Made by a program: the position numbers and the translations under genes. From Ampullaceana balthica (taxonomy: Eukaryota > Mollusca > Gastropoda > Lymnaeidae): a stretch of 64,000 nt of DNA. The stretch spans positions 1,282,975 to 1,346,974 of the forward strand of contig CALYLW010000208.1 in assembly GCA_944989445.1 (NCBI GenBank), given 5' to 3'. Of this stretch, positions 59,101 to 59,547 are shown piece after piece; the first letter of the stretch is position 1; every line of letters begins with the position of its first letter. The notes under the pieces were generated by a model. The model searched no databases. It saw only the letters and a list, made by a program, of their open reading frames with translations, and was not told the origin of the DNA.

Positions 59101-59547
59101 GAAAGCCCAACCTAATTGTAGGTTATATCACCAACTTAGAAATGAAAGCCCTACATAATTGTAGGTTATATCACCAACTTAGAAATGAAAGCCCAACCTA
59201 ATTGTAGGTTATATAAACAACTTAGAAATGAAAGCCCTACCTAATTGTAGGTTATATCACCAACTTAGAAATTAAAGCCCTACATAATTGTAGGTTATAT
59301 AAGCAACTTAGAAATGAAAGCCCTACCTAATTGTAGGTTATATCACCAACTTAGAAATGAAAGCCCTACATAAATGTAGGTTATATCACCAACTTAGAAA
59401 TGAAAGACTCACCTTATTGTAAGCTATTTCATCAAATCTAGAAATGATGGTTTCCACGAGGTCATTCTGTTCATAGACAGGGTGAGATGATGTACGACCG
59501 TCAAGTTTCATGGAAGATTGATGGATCTCAGGCAAGAAGGTTACAAG
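12504..59547 (-). CDS. M1 zinc aminopeptidase (aminopeptidase N/ERAP-like), 3' 15 exons, partial at 5' end
   Basis: The coding exons on the minus strand, upstream to downstream, are 59547-59413, 51603-51538, 44977-44909, 38422-38238, 37535-37441, 35677-35535, 34269-34214, 33607-33460, 27574-27498, 25603-25493, 24880-24799, 21461-21382, 17467-17327, 13918-13843 and 12662-12504. They total 1623 nt, i.e. 540 residues plus stop. All junctions are GT-AG and all phases agree. The family removes N-terminal residues from peptides, usually as a membrane ectoenzyme or in the secretory pathway. This piece begins after the HEXXH zinc site (outside the window). It contains the SSHP motif, the catalytic tyrosine in FDEIAYNKGGSLLRML, the link to domain III (YTWIIPLTF), the conserved start of the ERAP1_C domain (GWYIANVHQIGYYRVNY), INRAQLIDDAFNIA and the terminal helical repeats. 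ANPEP, LNPEP/ERAP and TRHDE orthology cannot be separated from this part. The first exon, any membrane anchor and the promoter are beyond 64000. Confidence 0.93.
12755..13249. repeat. 28-bp minisatellite in the last intron, about 18 copies
   Basis: Units of TATTAGTACAAGAGTATTAG + GATTGGCG with A/G variants (TATTGGTAC, GATTAGCG). Decay is greatest at the right edge (13180-13249). It sits about 100 bp upstream of the terminal exon in the transcribed direction. Confidence 0.95.
13250..13842. other. Intron sequence with a two-copy direct repeat
   Basis: A segment of about 75 bp is duplicated in tandem (about 13425-13497 and 13498-13575): AGATCACATAGA, then GACAAACACCT, then CGGTGTAGAGGATATTTATG in both. 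The remainder is AT-rich with nothing recognised. Confidence 0.6.
13843..13918 (-). CDS. Aminopeptidase exon N
   Basis: 76 nt, phase 2 entry and phase 0 exit. The acceptor is GCTTTTCTGCAG and the donor CAAGAA|GTAAGA. It encodes KRDSLISHTIPVITSSLKTK and QELQE, like the family's I…V.S.F.TE..L.E near the C terminus. Confidence 0.9.
13919..15072. other. Intron sequence, nothing recognised
   Basis: AT-rich intron between exon N and the 14-bp array. Short open frames on the minus strand (14301-14786) have no recognisable similarity and contain simple CT-rich text. Confidence 0.45.
15073..16304 (+). repeat. 14-bp minisatellite, about 88 copies
   Basis: Tandem units TTTCCTATACACCC with recurring variants TTTCCTTTGCACCC, TTTCCTATACACCA and TTTCCTATACACAC. 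The plus strand is almost free of G. The unit length is not a multiple of three, so three overlapping open frames (SYTPFPIHPFLYTL-type translation) arise without being genes. Confidence 0.97.
16428..16975 (+). repeat. Interspersed repeat family A, copy 3
   Basis: Starts CCTGTAAAAACAAAGTTTTT then GATTATAAATCCCTTATAT, includes TTCGATCGATCTGAAATTTT, AATTTCAGCTCGATGGCATT and a GA-rich stretch (16916-16944), and ends GTGAAGTTAATATATTTAAA. It has the same order of blocks as 3722-4500, with a different middle part (16520-16740). Confidence 0.6.
16976..17326. other. Intron, small tandem duplication
   Basis: TAAACAGTGGTATAGCAGAT and TAAACAATGGTAGAGTAGAT (about 17020 and 17062) are two diverged copies of a roughly 45-bp unit ending in ATCTAATTTAA. 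Otherwise nothing is recognised up to exon M. Confidence 0.45.
17327..17467 (-). CDS. Aminopeptidase exon M
   Basis: 141 nt, phase 2 entry and phase 2 exit. The acceptor is TTTGTTCCAG and the donor ACTCCT|GTGAGT. It encodes (S)ILNEIVEENSTVPGGEIYY then TIGRAIRANSLSQSLAWLFF. The AIRAN…AW.F segment corresponds to the family's A.N..G...AW.F motif. Confidence 0.92.
17709..17795. repeat. (AT)n microsatellite followed by (GT)n
   Basis: A run of AT dinucleotides from about 17716 to 17774 passes into a short GT run (17776-17790). A (TTA)/(TCATTA) low-complexity patch follows at 17937-17990. Confidence 0.95.
17796..18223. other. Intron, AT-rich, nothing recognised
   Basis: Contains the TTA/ATC trinucleotide-rich patch near 17937-17990. 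No gene is recognised. Confidence 0.4.
18224..18549. repeat. 42-bp minisatellite, about 8 copies
   Basis: Units TTTATAATAAAGTTTGTGAA + CGCCATGTTCCAATATCAAGGG with point variants (GTTAACGTC, CAGGATC). One unit is two bases short (18452-18475). In-frame open reading on both strands is a by-product of a 42-bp period. Confidence 0.95.
18550..18810. other. Intron, nothing recognised
   Basis: Non-repetitive intron sequence with no coding similarity that I can see. Confidence 0.4.
18811..19590 (+). mobile_element. tRNA-derived SINE with internal ninefold expansion
   Basis: The head (18811-18882) is tRNA-like: A box GTGATCGAGCGG and a decayed B box (ATTTGGAATAC). The body then repeats (18883-19493), and the remainder (19494-about 19590: GGCATTGTGTTAGCCACACA, TGTGAACACTGCTTCACTTG) matches the distal bodies of the SINEs at 3889 and 28285. 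The shared LINE-like tail is missing. Confidence 0.8.
18883..19493 (+). repeat. 68-bp tandem array inside a SINE, 9 copies
   Basis: Nine units of 68 bp, each containing CTAAGGGTGTCCCAGAGTCC, ACCCCGCTCCGAATGGGTAC and CTGGCTTTAGTTAGGGTAAA. Units differ only at a few sites (GTCCCAG/GTCCCCG; CCCCG/CCCAG; one TTAGTTTAAA), so the expansion is recent. The single-copy equivalent is visible in the SINE at 3889 (CACCCCGCTCCGAATGGGTA). Confidence 0.95.
19591..20872. other. Intron; LTR-like sequence, no gene
   Basis: From 19911 the text begins TGTAGCCGAGTGG and at 20424-20430 reads TTCTACA, which could bracket an LTR of about 520 bp, but no target duplication is visible. G-rich segments follow at 20440-20470 and 20540-20600. 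No coding region is recognised. The open frames at 20453-20779 look like chance in GC-rich text. Confidence 0.4.
20873..21144. mobile_element. MITE with GGGGCCGT…ACGGCCCC inverted ends
   Basis: Left end GGGGCCGTTCAAAAAGTACG (20873) and right end CGTACTTTATGGACGGCCCC (to 21144) are inverted copies, extended inward by CGTCACGCT / AGCGTGACG. The interior has G-runs and two GTGTGACAGTTTGTGACA-like blocks. It belongs to the family also seen at 8179, 9196, 42247-44149 and 62590. It is about 270 bp with no ORF. No clear TSD was found. Confidence 0.75.
21382..21461 (-). CDS. Aminopeptidase exon L
   Basis: 80 nt, phase 0 entry and phase 2 exit. The acceptor is TTTTCCACAATCCAG and the donor TTTCGAG|GTAGGT. 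It encodes MIDKKHKETEGLKNALSCNK and NFEQIS. The E...L..ALSC pattern is the helix expected between exons K and M. It was found because phase demanded a small exon here. Confidence 0.88.
21590..21725 (-). repeat. Fragment matching a Helitron-like 5' region
   Basis: Reverse complement of the sequence at 63200-63350: it shares TCCTATATAATAAAAGGC (complement at 21708-21725), AGCGATTGGTC and GACTCCTACAGC, and the GTTCGAACGTCCGC-like block. The matching copy begins directly after a Helitron-type CTAG terminus at 63199. Confidence 0.55.
21726..22461. repeat. 35-bp minisatellite, about 21 copies
   Basis: Units ATAGGAGCATGTATCTATTA + GGTGCAATATTTAAT with frequent single-base variants (TTATTAGG, CTATTCGG, GATTACG) and a few indels (for example 21960, 22141, 22200). 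It is more diverged than the other arrays in the window, so probably older. Confidence 0.93.
22531..24613 (+). mobile_element. hAT transposon (ZBED5/SCAND3-like), inserted in a SINE/LINE tail
   Basis: The element is 22539-24605 with perfect 8-bp TSDs GTGTAGAG (22531-22538 and 24606-24613). Inverted ends are CGGTGGTTCCCAAAGTGGTC at left and the complement of CAGTGGTTCCCAAACTTTTT at right. The flanks, once rejoined, read AGGACGAAATAATCGTTTGT, GTAGAG and GGAGCGTCTGT, a copy of the tail shared by this genome's SINEs and LINE. Confidence 0.9.
23430..24419 (+). pseudogene. Broken hAT transposase, ZBED5/SCAND3/FAM200-like
   Basis: In order on the plus strand: VHCVTHRHHLFANNLSERLH with VISAVNKIKRNALNERLF (about 23470-23660), ending at a stop after STKVR where the family has TEVRWLS; then ORF 23781-24059 (MNDLFNNFKKTNLILQGNQL) and ORF 24150-24419 with AFPSSYLVEQRLSAVMNLII, the conserved hAT C-terminal dimerisation motif (family A.PSSY..E..FS…). 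The N-terminal zinc finger is missing. Stops and shifts separate the pieces, so it is inactive. Confidence 0.88.
24719..24772. repeat. GAAA/GATA-rich microsatellite
   Basis: Purine-only tract of AAAG and GATA repeats about 30 bp upstream on the plus strand of exon K's donor side. Confidence 0.9.
24799..24880 (-). CDS. Aminopeptidase exon K
   Basis: 82 nt, phase 2 entry and phase 0 exit. The acceptor is TTTCTCTTTCTGCAG and the donor ACTGAG|GTATTG. It encodes (V)IDVNIKGTVFCAGIEHGGR and SAWLNVTE, matching the family pattern N…R..VYC..I..GG...W. Confidence 0.92.
24881..25175. other. Intron, nothing recognised
   Basis: AT-rich intron sequence between exon K and the G-rich tract. Confidence 0.4.
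25181..25276 (+). other. G-rich tract with G-quadruplex potential
   Basis: Nearly 100 bases almost without C on the plus strand, with at least eight runs of three or more G (for example GGGGGGGGGG at 25182, GGCGGGGGTGGGTGGGCGGG near 25208). The gene is transcribed from the other strand, so the G-rich strand is the non-template strand's complement: the pre-mRNA carries the C-rich copy. It lies in the intron between exons J and K. Confidence 0.8.
25493..25603 (-). CDS. Aminopeptidase exon J
   Basis: 111 nt, phase 2 entry and phase 2 exit. The acceptor is TTTTTAACTCCAG and the donor TTTGT|GTGAGT. It encodes KMRHLIGVFAYSIGLEEAVN then QAKQQFELWMKNQTTF, i.e. the LR…A…G…C...A...F..W helix pair of the family. 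Confidence 0.92.
25604..26549. other. Intron with (GA)n microsatellite and possible LTR remnant
   Basis: A (GA)n run lies at 26085-26136. The segment 25673-25933 (TGTCAGG… to …CAACAGACA, with TGAATAAACTTGTTG inside) has the look of an LTR but no target duplication. No gene is recognised. Confidence 0.45.
26550..26890. repeat. 31-bp minisatellite, about 11 copies
   Basis: Units TCTATTTCTAAGTCTATCTT + GTCTTACACTC. Copies are nearly identical, with a few variants (CTAACAC, CACCCTC, TCTGAG, CTGTATTATC). Confidence 0.95.
26891..27497. other. Intron, nothing recognised
   Basis: AT-rich intron sequence downstream of exon I's donor. No tandem or transposon structure seen. Confidence 0.4.
27498..27574 (-). 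CDS. Aminopeptidase exon I
   Basis: 77 nt, phase 0 entry and phase 2 exit. The acceptor is CGCATATTGCAG and the donor GGAAAG|GTAATA. It encodes NFLQAKIRPTFMRIGLNGTK and SSYME(R). The pyrimidine tract before the acceptor is weak. An alternative AG eleven bases further in (CTACAG) would break the phase. Confidence 0.85.
27722..27990. repeat. 29-bp minisatellite, about 9 copies
   Basis: Units GAACTGGTCGTTGACCACAG + ACCTACACT, almost identical (one GTCGGTG variant). Very homogeneous, so probably recent. Lies about 150 bp upstream of exon I in the transcribed direction. Confidence 0.96.
28009..28222. repeat. MITE-like repeat related to 35229-35395
   Basis: TCTAAGGTTCGTTGGTTCGT and the distal GCGCGGCTGCGCAGATA match, in opposite orientation, the element at 35229-35395 (ACCAACGAACCTTAAAGG; GAGCTGCGCAACCACGCAGA). 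Outer ends TGTTACCTCTAAGG and CAAGGAACAT are weakly inverted. Confidence 0.55.
28285..28545 (+). mobile_element. tRNA-derived SINE with a 60-bp nested insertion
   Basis: The head has the A box GTGGTTGAGCGG and the B-box-like CGGTTCAAAACTC. The body includes GGCCATTGTGCCACGCAATC and CGTGAACACTGCGTCACTCG. At 28403-28462 a 60-bp piece lies in antisense, flanked by GCCAT on both sides (28398-28402 and 28463-28467). Its complement is the LINE/SINE 3' tail (GTAGGACGCAATAATCTTCT … TAAGATAAGAT). Confidence 0.82.
28546..29167. other. Intron, AT-rich; short Helitron-like fragment
   Basis: At 29050-29100 CTGCACCAAAAATAACTCTC followed by TTCGAACGTCCGCATAA matches sequence near 62890 and 63300. Otherwise nothing is recognised. 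Confidence 0.4.
29415..31308 (+). pseudogene. Degenerate Penelope-like polyprotein: RT, linker minisatellite, GIY-YIG
   Basis: The RT part reads LDVCSLYTSIPHNDGLLAV, GVAMGTKMGPSYACLFMGHF and RYIDDGIGV (the YIDD catalytic box), then has stops near 29806 and 29883. A second stretch (30021 onward) has ERSKLVLTYHPHNIRAKEIF and IFSTKPLIVFRRDKHLRHLC. After a 32-bp repeat array, the frame changes to CGRNRCKTCPFVTQTDQIVF (paired cysteines) and the GIY-YIG core VVYTIVFKRCPLKYIGETG … R, ending at a stop at 31306-31308. The domain order is typical of the family. The element is inactive. Confidence 0.9.
30345..30912 (+). repeat. 32-bp minisatellite inside the Penelope-like ORF, about 18 copies
   Basis: Units TCCTCCCATCTGGGCATCAA + GCCATGCGGCCG, alternating GGCATC and GGCACC forms. 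The last unit runs directly into the codons for CGRNRCKTC, and the unit itself reads SSHLGIKPCGR in one frame. The array therefore grew from the linker just before the cysteine motif. Thirty-two bases shift the frame by minus one each unit, which accounts for long open frames in all frames. Confidence 0.95.
31723..31985. repeat. 38-bp minisatellite, about 7 copies
   Basis: Units TAACAGAACATGCTTATAGG + CTTTGTCAATTATACAAG. The third copy lacks four bases (TAACAGCATGC), and two copies have GAGCATGC. Confidence 0.95.
31986..32469. other. Intron; short SINE/LINE tail fragment
   Basis: At 32230-32265, ACGCAGTAATCTTCTGTATA then GAAGGAGCGT is another copy of the shared SINE/LINE tail. The rest is AT-rich with no gene. 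Confidence 0.5.
32470..32985 (-). repeat. Interspersed repeat family A, copy 4 (uninterrupted)
   Basis: Reverse complement of 3722-4500 without the SINE. It runs from ATCCTTTATATTAACTCGTG (32473) to CTTGGTTTTTTACGGGTTTT (32980). It shows the empty SINE site (CTTTTTATAAACATATTCCT), which confirms the SINE's target duplication at 3882. It contains three GACC/CTTG short runs (32508-32536). Confidence 0.75.
32986..33298. other. Intron, nothing recognised
   Basis: Contains imperfect inverted text around TAGTGCTAGTGAATC and TTCTAGCACTAGCTAG (33076 and 33162). No gene. Confidence 0.4.
33299..33401. mobile_element. 99-bp palindromic MITE with TA target site (Tigger/pogo-like)
   Basis: The element is 33301-33399. 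Left end CAGTGGTACCTCGAGATATG and right end the complement of CAGTGATACCTCGAGATACG give arms of about 24 bp with three mismatches, bordered by TA on both sides. The CAGTGGTACCTCG terminus resembles Tigger/pogo elements (family knowledge). It lies 58 bp downstream of exon H's donor. Confidence 0.82.
33460..33607 (-). CDS. Aminopeptidase exon H
   Basis: 148 nt, phase 2 entry and phase 0 exit. The acceptor is TTCTTGTTTACAG and the donor TTCAAG|GTAAAC. It encodes KAGHIELDIPFKVIEYLEKE then QEYAPWHAAIVELNVI. The YLEKE.EY.PW.AA segment is characteristic of M1 helical domain IV. Confidence 0.93.
33608..34135. other. Intron G-H, nothing recognised
   Basis: AT-rich intron sequence. No repeat or coding feature seen before the exon-G duplication. 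Confidence 0.4.
34136..34227 (-). repeat. 45-bp tandem duplication covering the exon G donor site
   Basis: Two copies, 34136-34182 and 34181-34227, share AGATGGAAATCAAAGTATTT, then CTAAAGATCTACTTGGC/GTAAAGACCTACTTGGC and TATGTTGAAG. On the transcribed strand each copy reads TTCAACAT[A/T]GCCAAGTAG[G/A]TC, so both the last 15 exon bases and the 5' splice site are duplicated. Copies differ at six or so sites. Confidence 0.85.
34214..34269 (-). CDS. Aminopeptidase exon G
   Basis: 56 nt, phase 0 entry and phase 2 exit. The acceptor is TTTCTTTTCCTCGTCAG and the donor ATAGCCAA|GTAGGT. It encodes VIGTINRAQLIDDAFNIA, the family motif (I…RAQLIDDAF.LA). A 45-bp tandem duplication starting in the exon repeats its last bases and the donor inside the intron (copy at 34136-34182). 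Confidence 0.93.
34324..34735. repeat. 26-bp minisatellite with higher-order insertions, about 16 copies
   Basis: Units CGTTATGACGACACACTGTG + TAAACA. Two units carry the same longer form (ACACACTTTTTAATTTTAAA near 34525; ACACACTTTTAAATTTTAAA near 34685) followed by the same GATGACACAGTGTGTAAAC unit. This shows that a block of several units was duplicated together. Confidence 0.93.
34736..35060. other. Intron, nothing recognised
   Basis: AT-rich intron sequence with no structure that I can support. Confidence 0.4.
35061..35174. repeat. 39-bp tandem repeat, three copies
   Basis: Three essentially identical units CTTCCATGTGCTACTCTGGG + ATCACATCACATATGGCTA (35061, 35100, 35139); the last is slightly shortened. 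Identity indicates recent duplication. Confidence 0.95.
35229..35395. mobile_element. MITE-like element with GTTCCCTTT / AAAGGGAAC ends
   Basis: Left end TGTTCCCTTTGAGCTGCGC and right end AACCTTAAAGGGAACTTCG are inverted. The interior has CGCAGATATCTGC and other GC-rich dyads. A relative in opposite orientation lies at 28009-28222. About 165 bp, no ORF. Confidence 0.6.
35535..35677 (-). CDS. Aminopeptidase exon F, start of ERAP1_C domain
   Basis: 143 nt, phase 1 entry and phase 0 exit. The acceptor is CCCCATCAATCCTGTCAG and the donor CACAAG|GTTACA. It encodes DSIRLKGKDYICSCGWYIAN and VHQIGYYRVNYPVTNW. The G[WY]..N…GYYRVNY…W pattern is the best-conserved landmark of the C-terminal half of M1 aminopeptidases. 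Confidence 0.94.
35678..36065. other. Intron, nothing recognised
   Basis: AT-rich intron upstream of exon F in the transcribed direction. Confidence 0.4.
36066..36238. repeat. 25-bp minisatellite, about 7 copies
   Basis: Units ACATTCACTCTCATACACTC + TGTCT. Outer copies vary (GTCCTACACTC). Pyrimidine/AC-rich on the plus strand. Confidence 0.95.
36239..37440. other. Intron E-F; possible degraded retroelement, no gene
   Basis: A GC-richer segment (about 36740-37010: GAGATTGTTGCGATGCCACG, CGCCAGGAGGCGGCTCGGTC) stands out from AT-rich surroundings and may be a retroelement fragment, but I see no diagnostic motif. The frames 36517-36855 and 36973-37206 show no recognisable domain. Confidence 0.35.
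37441..37535 (-). CDS. Aminopeptidase exon E
   Basis: 95 nt, entered in phase 2 and left in phase 1. The acceptor is CATTTTTATTTTCAG and the donor GAAGAAG|GTTCGA. It encodes (N)YTWIIPLTFTTSVEPNFNPD and NMNIYWLTQEE, the beta-rich domain III of M1 aminopeptidases (family pattern Y.W.IPL.). Confidence 0.9.
37536..38091. other. Intron D-E, nothing recognised
   Basis: AT-rich intron sequence with no repeats apart from the GA tract that follows. Confidence 0.4.
38092..38212. repeat. (GA)n microsatellite next to exon D donor
   Basis: Interrupted GA repeats with GTCTGAGAGAGACAGAGAGT blocks duplicated. On the transcribed strand this is a (CU)n pyrimidine tract that starts about 26 nt downstream of the exon D 5' splice site. 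Confidence 0.95.
38238..38422 (-). CDS. Aminopeptidase exon D
   Basis: 185 nt, phase 0 start and phase 2 end. The acceptor is TTACTTAACTGTAG and the donor GATTTAA|GTACGT. It encodes AKRDNGRRIPVDFLKTWLYQ then KNYPMVTVTPSEI, the W…GYPVVTV signature of M1 enzymes, followed by QTRFL (QxRF motif). The intron begins with a long (CT)n tract on the transcribed strand only about 25 nt after the donor. Confidence 0.92.
38423..38672. other. Intron; degenerate edge of the 18-bp array
   Basis: From about 38555, GAATGAAAGGTATTAATTTA and AAGAATGAAAGATGTTATTT are diverged relatives of the following 18-bp unit. The rest is AT-rich. Confidence 0.5.
38673..39063. repeat. 18-bp minisatellite, about 22 copies
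   Basis: Units ATGAAAGATGTTATAATT with rare variants (ATCATT, AAATATG, a 4-base deletion at 38940, TGTAAG). The 18-bp period gives an in-frame MKDVII repeat on the plus strand without evidence of a gene. Confidence 0.97.
39064..40183. other. Intron C-D, nothing recognised
   Basis: About 1.1 kb of AT-rich sequence. No repeats or coding features that I can support. Confidence 0.4.
40184..41187 (+). mobile_element. Helitron-like element, copy 1 of a tandem pair
   Basis: The 3' end has the Helitron signature: hairpin GCGGCGTA-TGC-TACGCCGC followed after a few bases by CTAG (41184-41187). The 5' region reads TATATATATAATTCTCTTCA then TGGGACCATGCGAGGC. The next copy starts immediately after CTAG with the same text, so the two are head-to-tail. 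The interior includes a tRNA-Val-like sequence and GCGGCGTAGCATACGCCGC palindromes. No Rep/helicase coding is present, so it is nonautonomous. Confidence 0.78.
40389..40461 (+). pseudogene. tRNA-Val-like sequence inside the Helitron (copy 1)
   Basis: CGTAGTGTACTGGTTATCAC followed by GTTCGCCTCATACG and the B box GGGTTCAAGCCCC follow tRNA-Val closely (A box, anticodon arm, T arm). The anticodon position reads CAT where tRNA-Val would have CAC or AAC, and the acceptor stem is imperfect. It is read as a captured or SINE-derived tRNA relic rather than a functional tRNA. Confidence 0.7.
41188..42134 (+). mobile_element. Helitron-like element, copy 2 of a tandem pair
   Basis: Begins TATATATATAATTCTATTCA directly after the CTAG of copy 1 and ends in the same hairpin (GCGGCGTATGCTACGCCGC) and CTAG (42131-42134). 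It shares CTTCCTGAAAGACACAGTTG, GAACTCTGGAGAGACCCGCG and TTTAATACTACCAT with copy 1. Divergence of several percent shows that the pair is not an assembly duplicate. Confidence 0.78.
41343..41414 (+). pseudogene. tRNA-Val-like sequence inside the Helitron (copy 2)
   Basis: TAATGTACTGGTTATCAAGT, CTGCCTCATACG and GGTTCAAGCCC correspond to copy 1, with extra mutations in the D and anticodon stems. It again carries CAT at the anticodon. Confidence 0.65.
42247..44149. mobile_element. GGGGCTGTCCATAAA-ended MITE, expanded by later insertions
   Basis: Left terminus GGGGCTGTCCATAAATGACG + TCACGC (42247) and right terminus GCGTGACGTCATTTATGGAC + GGCTCC (to 44149) are inverted. Internal blocks follow the family order seen at 8179 and 9196: TTTATTTGTCATTTAAGTAT and AATATCGTAACCCGCGTGAAGC near 42460-42515, then ATAAATTGTAAGCGACC and TTTTATTTAAAGTTACC near 43990-44035. 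About 1.4 kb of foreign sequence (42537-43967) lies between them, including a hAT MITE. Confidence 0.65.
43199..43398. mobile_element. 184-bp hAT MITE with 8-bp TSD
   Basis: The element is 43207-43390, flanked by ATCTAGAA on both sides (43199-43206 and 43391-43398). Its ends CAGTGCTTCTCAAACTTTTT and the complement of CAGTGCTTCTCAAAGTGTTG are inverted, as in hAT-derived MITEs. The interior has CGGACCGGCAGCGGATGGCC and GGACCGGCACCGGTCCGCGG. A fragment of the same right end lies at 43915-43945. Confidence 0.9.
44150..44691. other. Intron, nothing recognised
   Basis: AT-rich intron sequence without supported features. Confidence 0.4.
44692..44867. repeat. 12-bp minisatellite next to exon C donor, about 15 copies
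   Basis: Units CATAGTCTAACT (variant CATAGTCTAAGT at regular places). On the transcribed strand, ATGAGTTAGACT repeats start about 42 nt after the exon C 5' splice site. The in-frame YELD reading on the minus strand is a repeat by-product. Confidence 0.96.
44909..44977 (-). CDS. Aminopeptidase exon C
   Basis: 69 nt, 23 codons, phase 0/0. The acceptor is GTATTTTCAG and the donor CAACAG|GTAAGT. It encodes AYIRIHRFGVVSHENIIRTM and EQQ, corresponding to the Y…YKYGNA…DLW segment of the family. A 12-bp tandem repeat starts about 40 nt inside the following intron. Confidence 0.9.
44978..45369. other. Intron, AT-rich, nothing recognised
   Basis: Contains a short (TA)n run near 45248-45258. No gene. 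Confidence 0.4.
45477..46898 (+). pseudogene. LINE reverse transcriptase, interrupted
   Basis: Open for 473 codons only because the nested antisense insert happens to stay open. The true RT is residues up to GREKTV and resumes at INGSKSAPIKVNSG. Catalytic FADD is present. In an upstream RT motif, a leucine-asparagine pair (LLNFSKAFDKVHH) stands where the family has LDFSKAFD, so a catalytic aspartate is probably lost. The frame closes with TGA in place of Trp. Confidence 0.85.
46065..46365 (-). mobile_element. Antisense 3' fragment of the same LINE family, nested
   Basis: The reverse complement of this segment matches 46903-47370 of the host LINE: CATCCACCAAAGAAAACATT, AGAGCTGCCAGATTCATTAC, CCGTCCGGAATTCGGGCGTG and the tail ATAGAAGGAGCGTCTGAAAG + (ATAAG)n. 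About 160 bp present in the host copy (47009-47190) is missing from the insert. Removal rejoins GREKTV and NGSKSAP in the RT. Confidence 0.88.
47390..48510 (-). pseudogene. Second non-LTR retrotransposon, RT C-terminal half, degenerate
   Basis: On the minus strand: KAFEYGMRHSGML, LVKVIEELYNQTSSTILLKG, VCQGRILSPFMVNIFQEKPM, SISIGGRPLCNLRFVDDIYL (FVDD at the catalytic box) and RSGAYGMEFSSARYL (48500-48095). Then, with stops, KNICIPKKLRLYRAIVKTIV LYGCE-type text and a SELLAAAQESGDRF terminus (to about 47450). This is the endonuclease-RT type common in invertebrates. I cannot assign the clade. It abuts the LINE at 45370-47375 tail to tail, near a (TGTA)n tract (47390-47410). Confidence 0.82.
48511..48779. 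other. Intron, AAT tract and AT-rich sequence
   Basis: (AAT)n at 48511-48530 followed by TTATTGATACATTTATCTAT and AT-rich sequence. No gene. Confidence 0.45.
48780..51095. repeat. Higher-order repeat with GGGCCC-bearing subunits; about 1-kb unit duplicated
   Basis: Two copies of a roughly 1-kb unit (about 49085-50075 and 50076-51090), each made of subunits of about 150-170 bp. Subunits open with motifs such as AAGGGCCCACTGGGCCCATT, GGGGCCCCCAGCCC and GGGCCCTAGGGCCCA. They continue with TTCATCATGGATATATTTC or AGTTTGGTTAAGATCCAT blocks in regular alternation. Each unit ends CCCAGGAGCGTACT, TTTCATGGCGATCGGATGAA, GTCAGCTATAAAGGACAT and a (CATA)n tract. A partial unit precedes (48780-49085). No coding similarity is seen; it may be the non-coding body of an unidentified mobile element. 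Confidence 0.8.
51096..51537. other. Intron, AT-rich, nothing recognised
   Basis: AT-rich sequence downstream of exon B's donor on the transcribed strand. Confidence 0.4.
51538..51603 (-). CDS. Aminopeptidase exon B
   Basis: 66 nt, 22 codons, phase 0/0. The acceptor is TTACTTTCAG and the donor TTAAAT|GTAAGA. It encodes GGSLLRMLDFVLGKETFLKG and LN, continuing the AYNK|GGSLLRML helix that follows the catalytic tyrosine in M1 peptidases. Confidence 0.92.
51604..52400. other. Intron with a dispersed direct repeat pair
   Basis: Two direct copies of about 100 bp, 51732-51830 and 52270-52365, share TAGTGGTTAGATCTGCTAGG, GACTCATCATGCGCTCTAAC and CCTGAATGA. They bracket the MITE at 51933-52164. No coding region. 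Confidence 0.6.
51933..52164. mobile_element. 232-bp MITE with 34-bp inverted ends
   Basis: Left CAAGGTCCTTCCGCACGCAA + CAACGGCAAATCTC and the complement of the right end CAAGGTCCTTCCGCAAGCAA + CAACAGCAAATCTC match at 32 of 34 positions. Interior GTGCGGTGCGCATTGGATTG resembles a motif of repeat family A. At most a TT target duplication is visible. No ORF. Confidence 0.75.
52401..53129. other. Intron, possible retroelement remnant, no gene
   Basis: GC-richer text at 52870-53110 (AGTCTGGCGAACCCACTCAG, TGTGACGATATTTTGGGGAC) could belong to an LTR-type element containing the following 80-bp array, but no diagnostic ends were found. Confidence 0.35.
53130..53617. repeat. About 80-bp tandem repeat with embedded (GA)n, six copies
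   Basis: Six units starting GTAGTCAGACGGAGAGAGAG and containing GACGGCTAGAGACGAGGAGG, TCCATAGGAGATAGTAGACT and AAGGGCTGCTG. Unit length varies only through the internal GA run (GAGATAG and AAACGAGG variants mark individual units). Confidence 0.95.
53789..57780 (-). repeat. 4-kb minisatellite of 13-bp units, about 307 copies
   Basis: 13-mers of the form ACATTTGNNNNTG in four main types: ACATTTGAAGGTG, ACATTTGGTGTTG, ACATTTGGTGTAG and ACATTTGGTGGTG. They are arranged non-randomly: AAGGTG alternates with GTGTTG or GTGTAG, and GTGGTG is usually followed by GTGTAG. Long blocks are repeated (for example 54897-55090 resembles 56314-56520; 56937-57110 resembles 57561-57720). Minus-strand frames reading MSTPNVTFKCQHQ stay open for up to 952 codons because no unit contains a stop on that strand. 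There is no sign of a gene. Confidence 0.97.
57821..59412 (-). repeat. 43-bp minisatellite derived from the exon A 3' end and donor, about 37 copies
   Basis: Plus-strand unit CACCTAATTGTAAGTTATAT + CACCAACTTAGAAATGAAAGCCC. The array runs without a gap and in register into the exon: the last unit's GAAATGAAAGACTCACC is followed by the exon's TTATTGTAAGCTATTTCATC + AAATCTAGAAATGATGG, which matches the unit at roughly three quarters of positions. On the transcribed strand the units carry ACTTACAATTAG|GTGAGG (early copies) or ACCTACAATTAG|GTAGGG (most copies), i.e. donor-like sequences. Confidence 0.88.
59413..59547 (-). CDS. Aminopeptidase exon A (first in window): catalytic tyrosine
   Basis: 135 nt, 45 codons, phase 0 at both ends. 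The acceptor is TTTTCTGTGACGGCAG and the donor AATAAG|GTGAGT. It encodes LVTFLPEIHQSS…, the family's SSHP motif (residues 20-23 of the exon) and FDEIAYNK. Tyr43 (codon 59421-59419) aligns with the transition-state tyrosine of M1 enzymes (Tyr477 in human ANPEP). The exon before it, which should carry the HEXXH…E zinc ligands, is not in the window. The exon's 3' end continues directly into a 43-bp minisatellite resembling it. Confidence 0.92.

Noticed and set aside
57821..59412. CRISPR-like array (regular units of about 43 bp; also the 28- to 35-bp arrays)
   Set aside because: Units are contiguous repeats without unique spacers, the DNA is eukaryotic and no cas genes are present.
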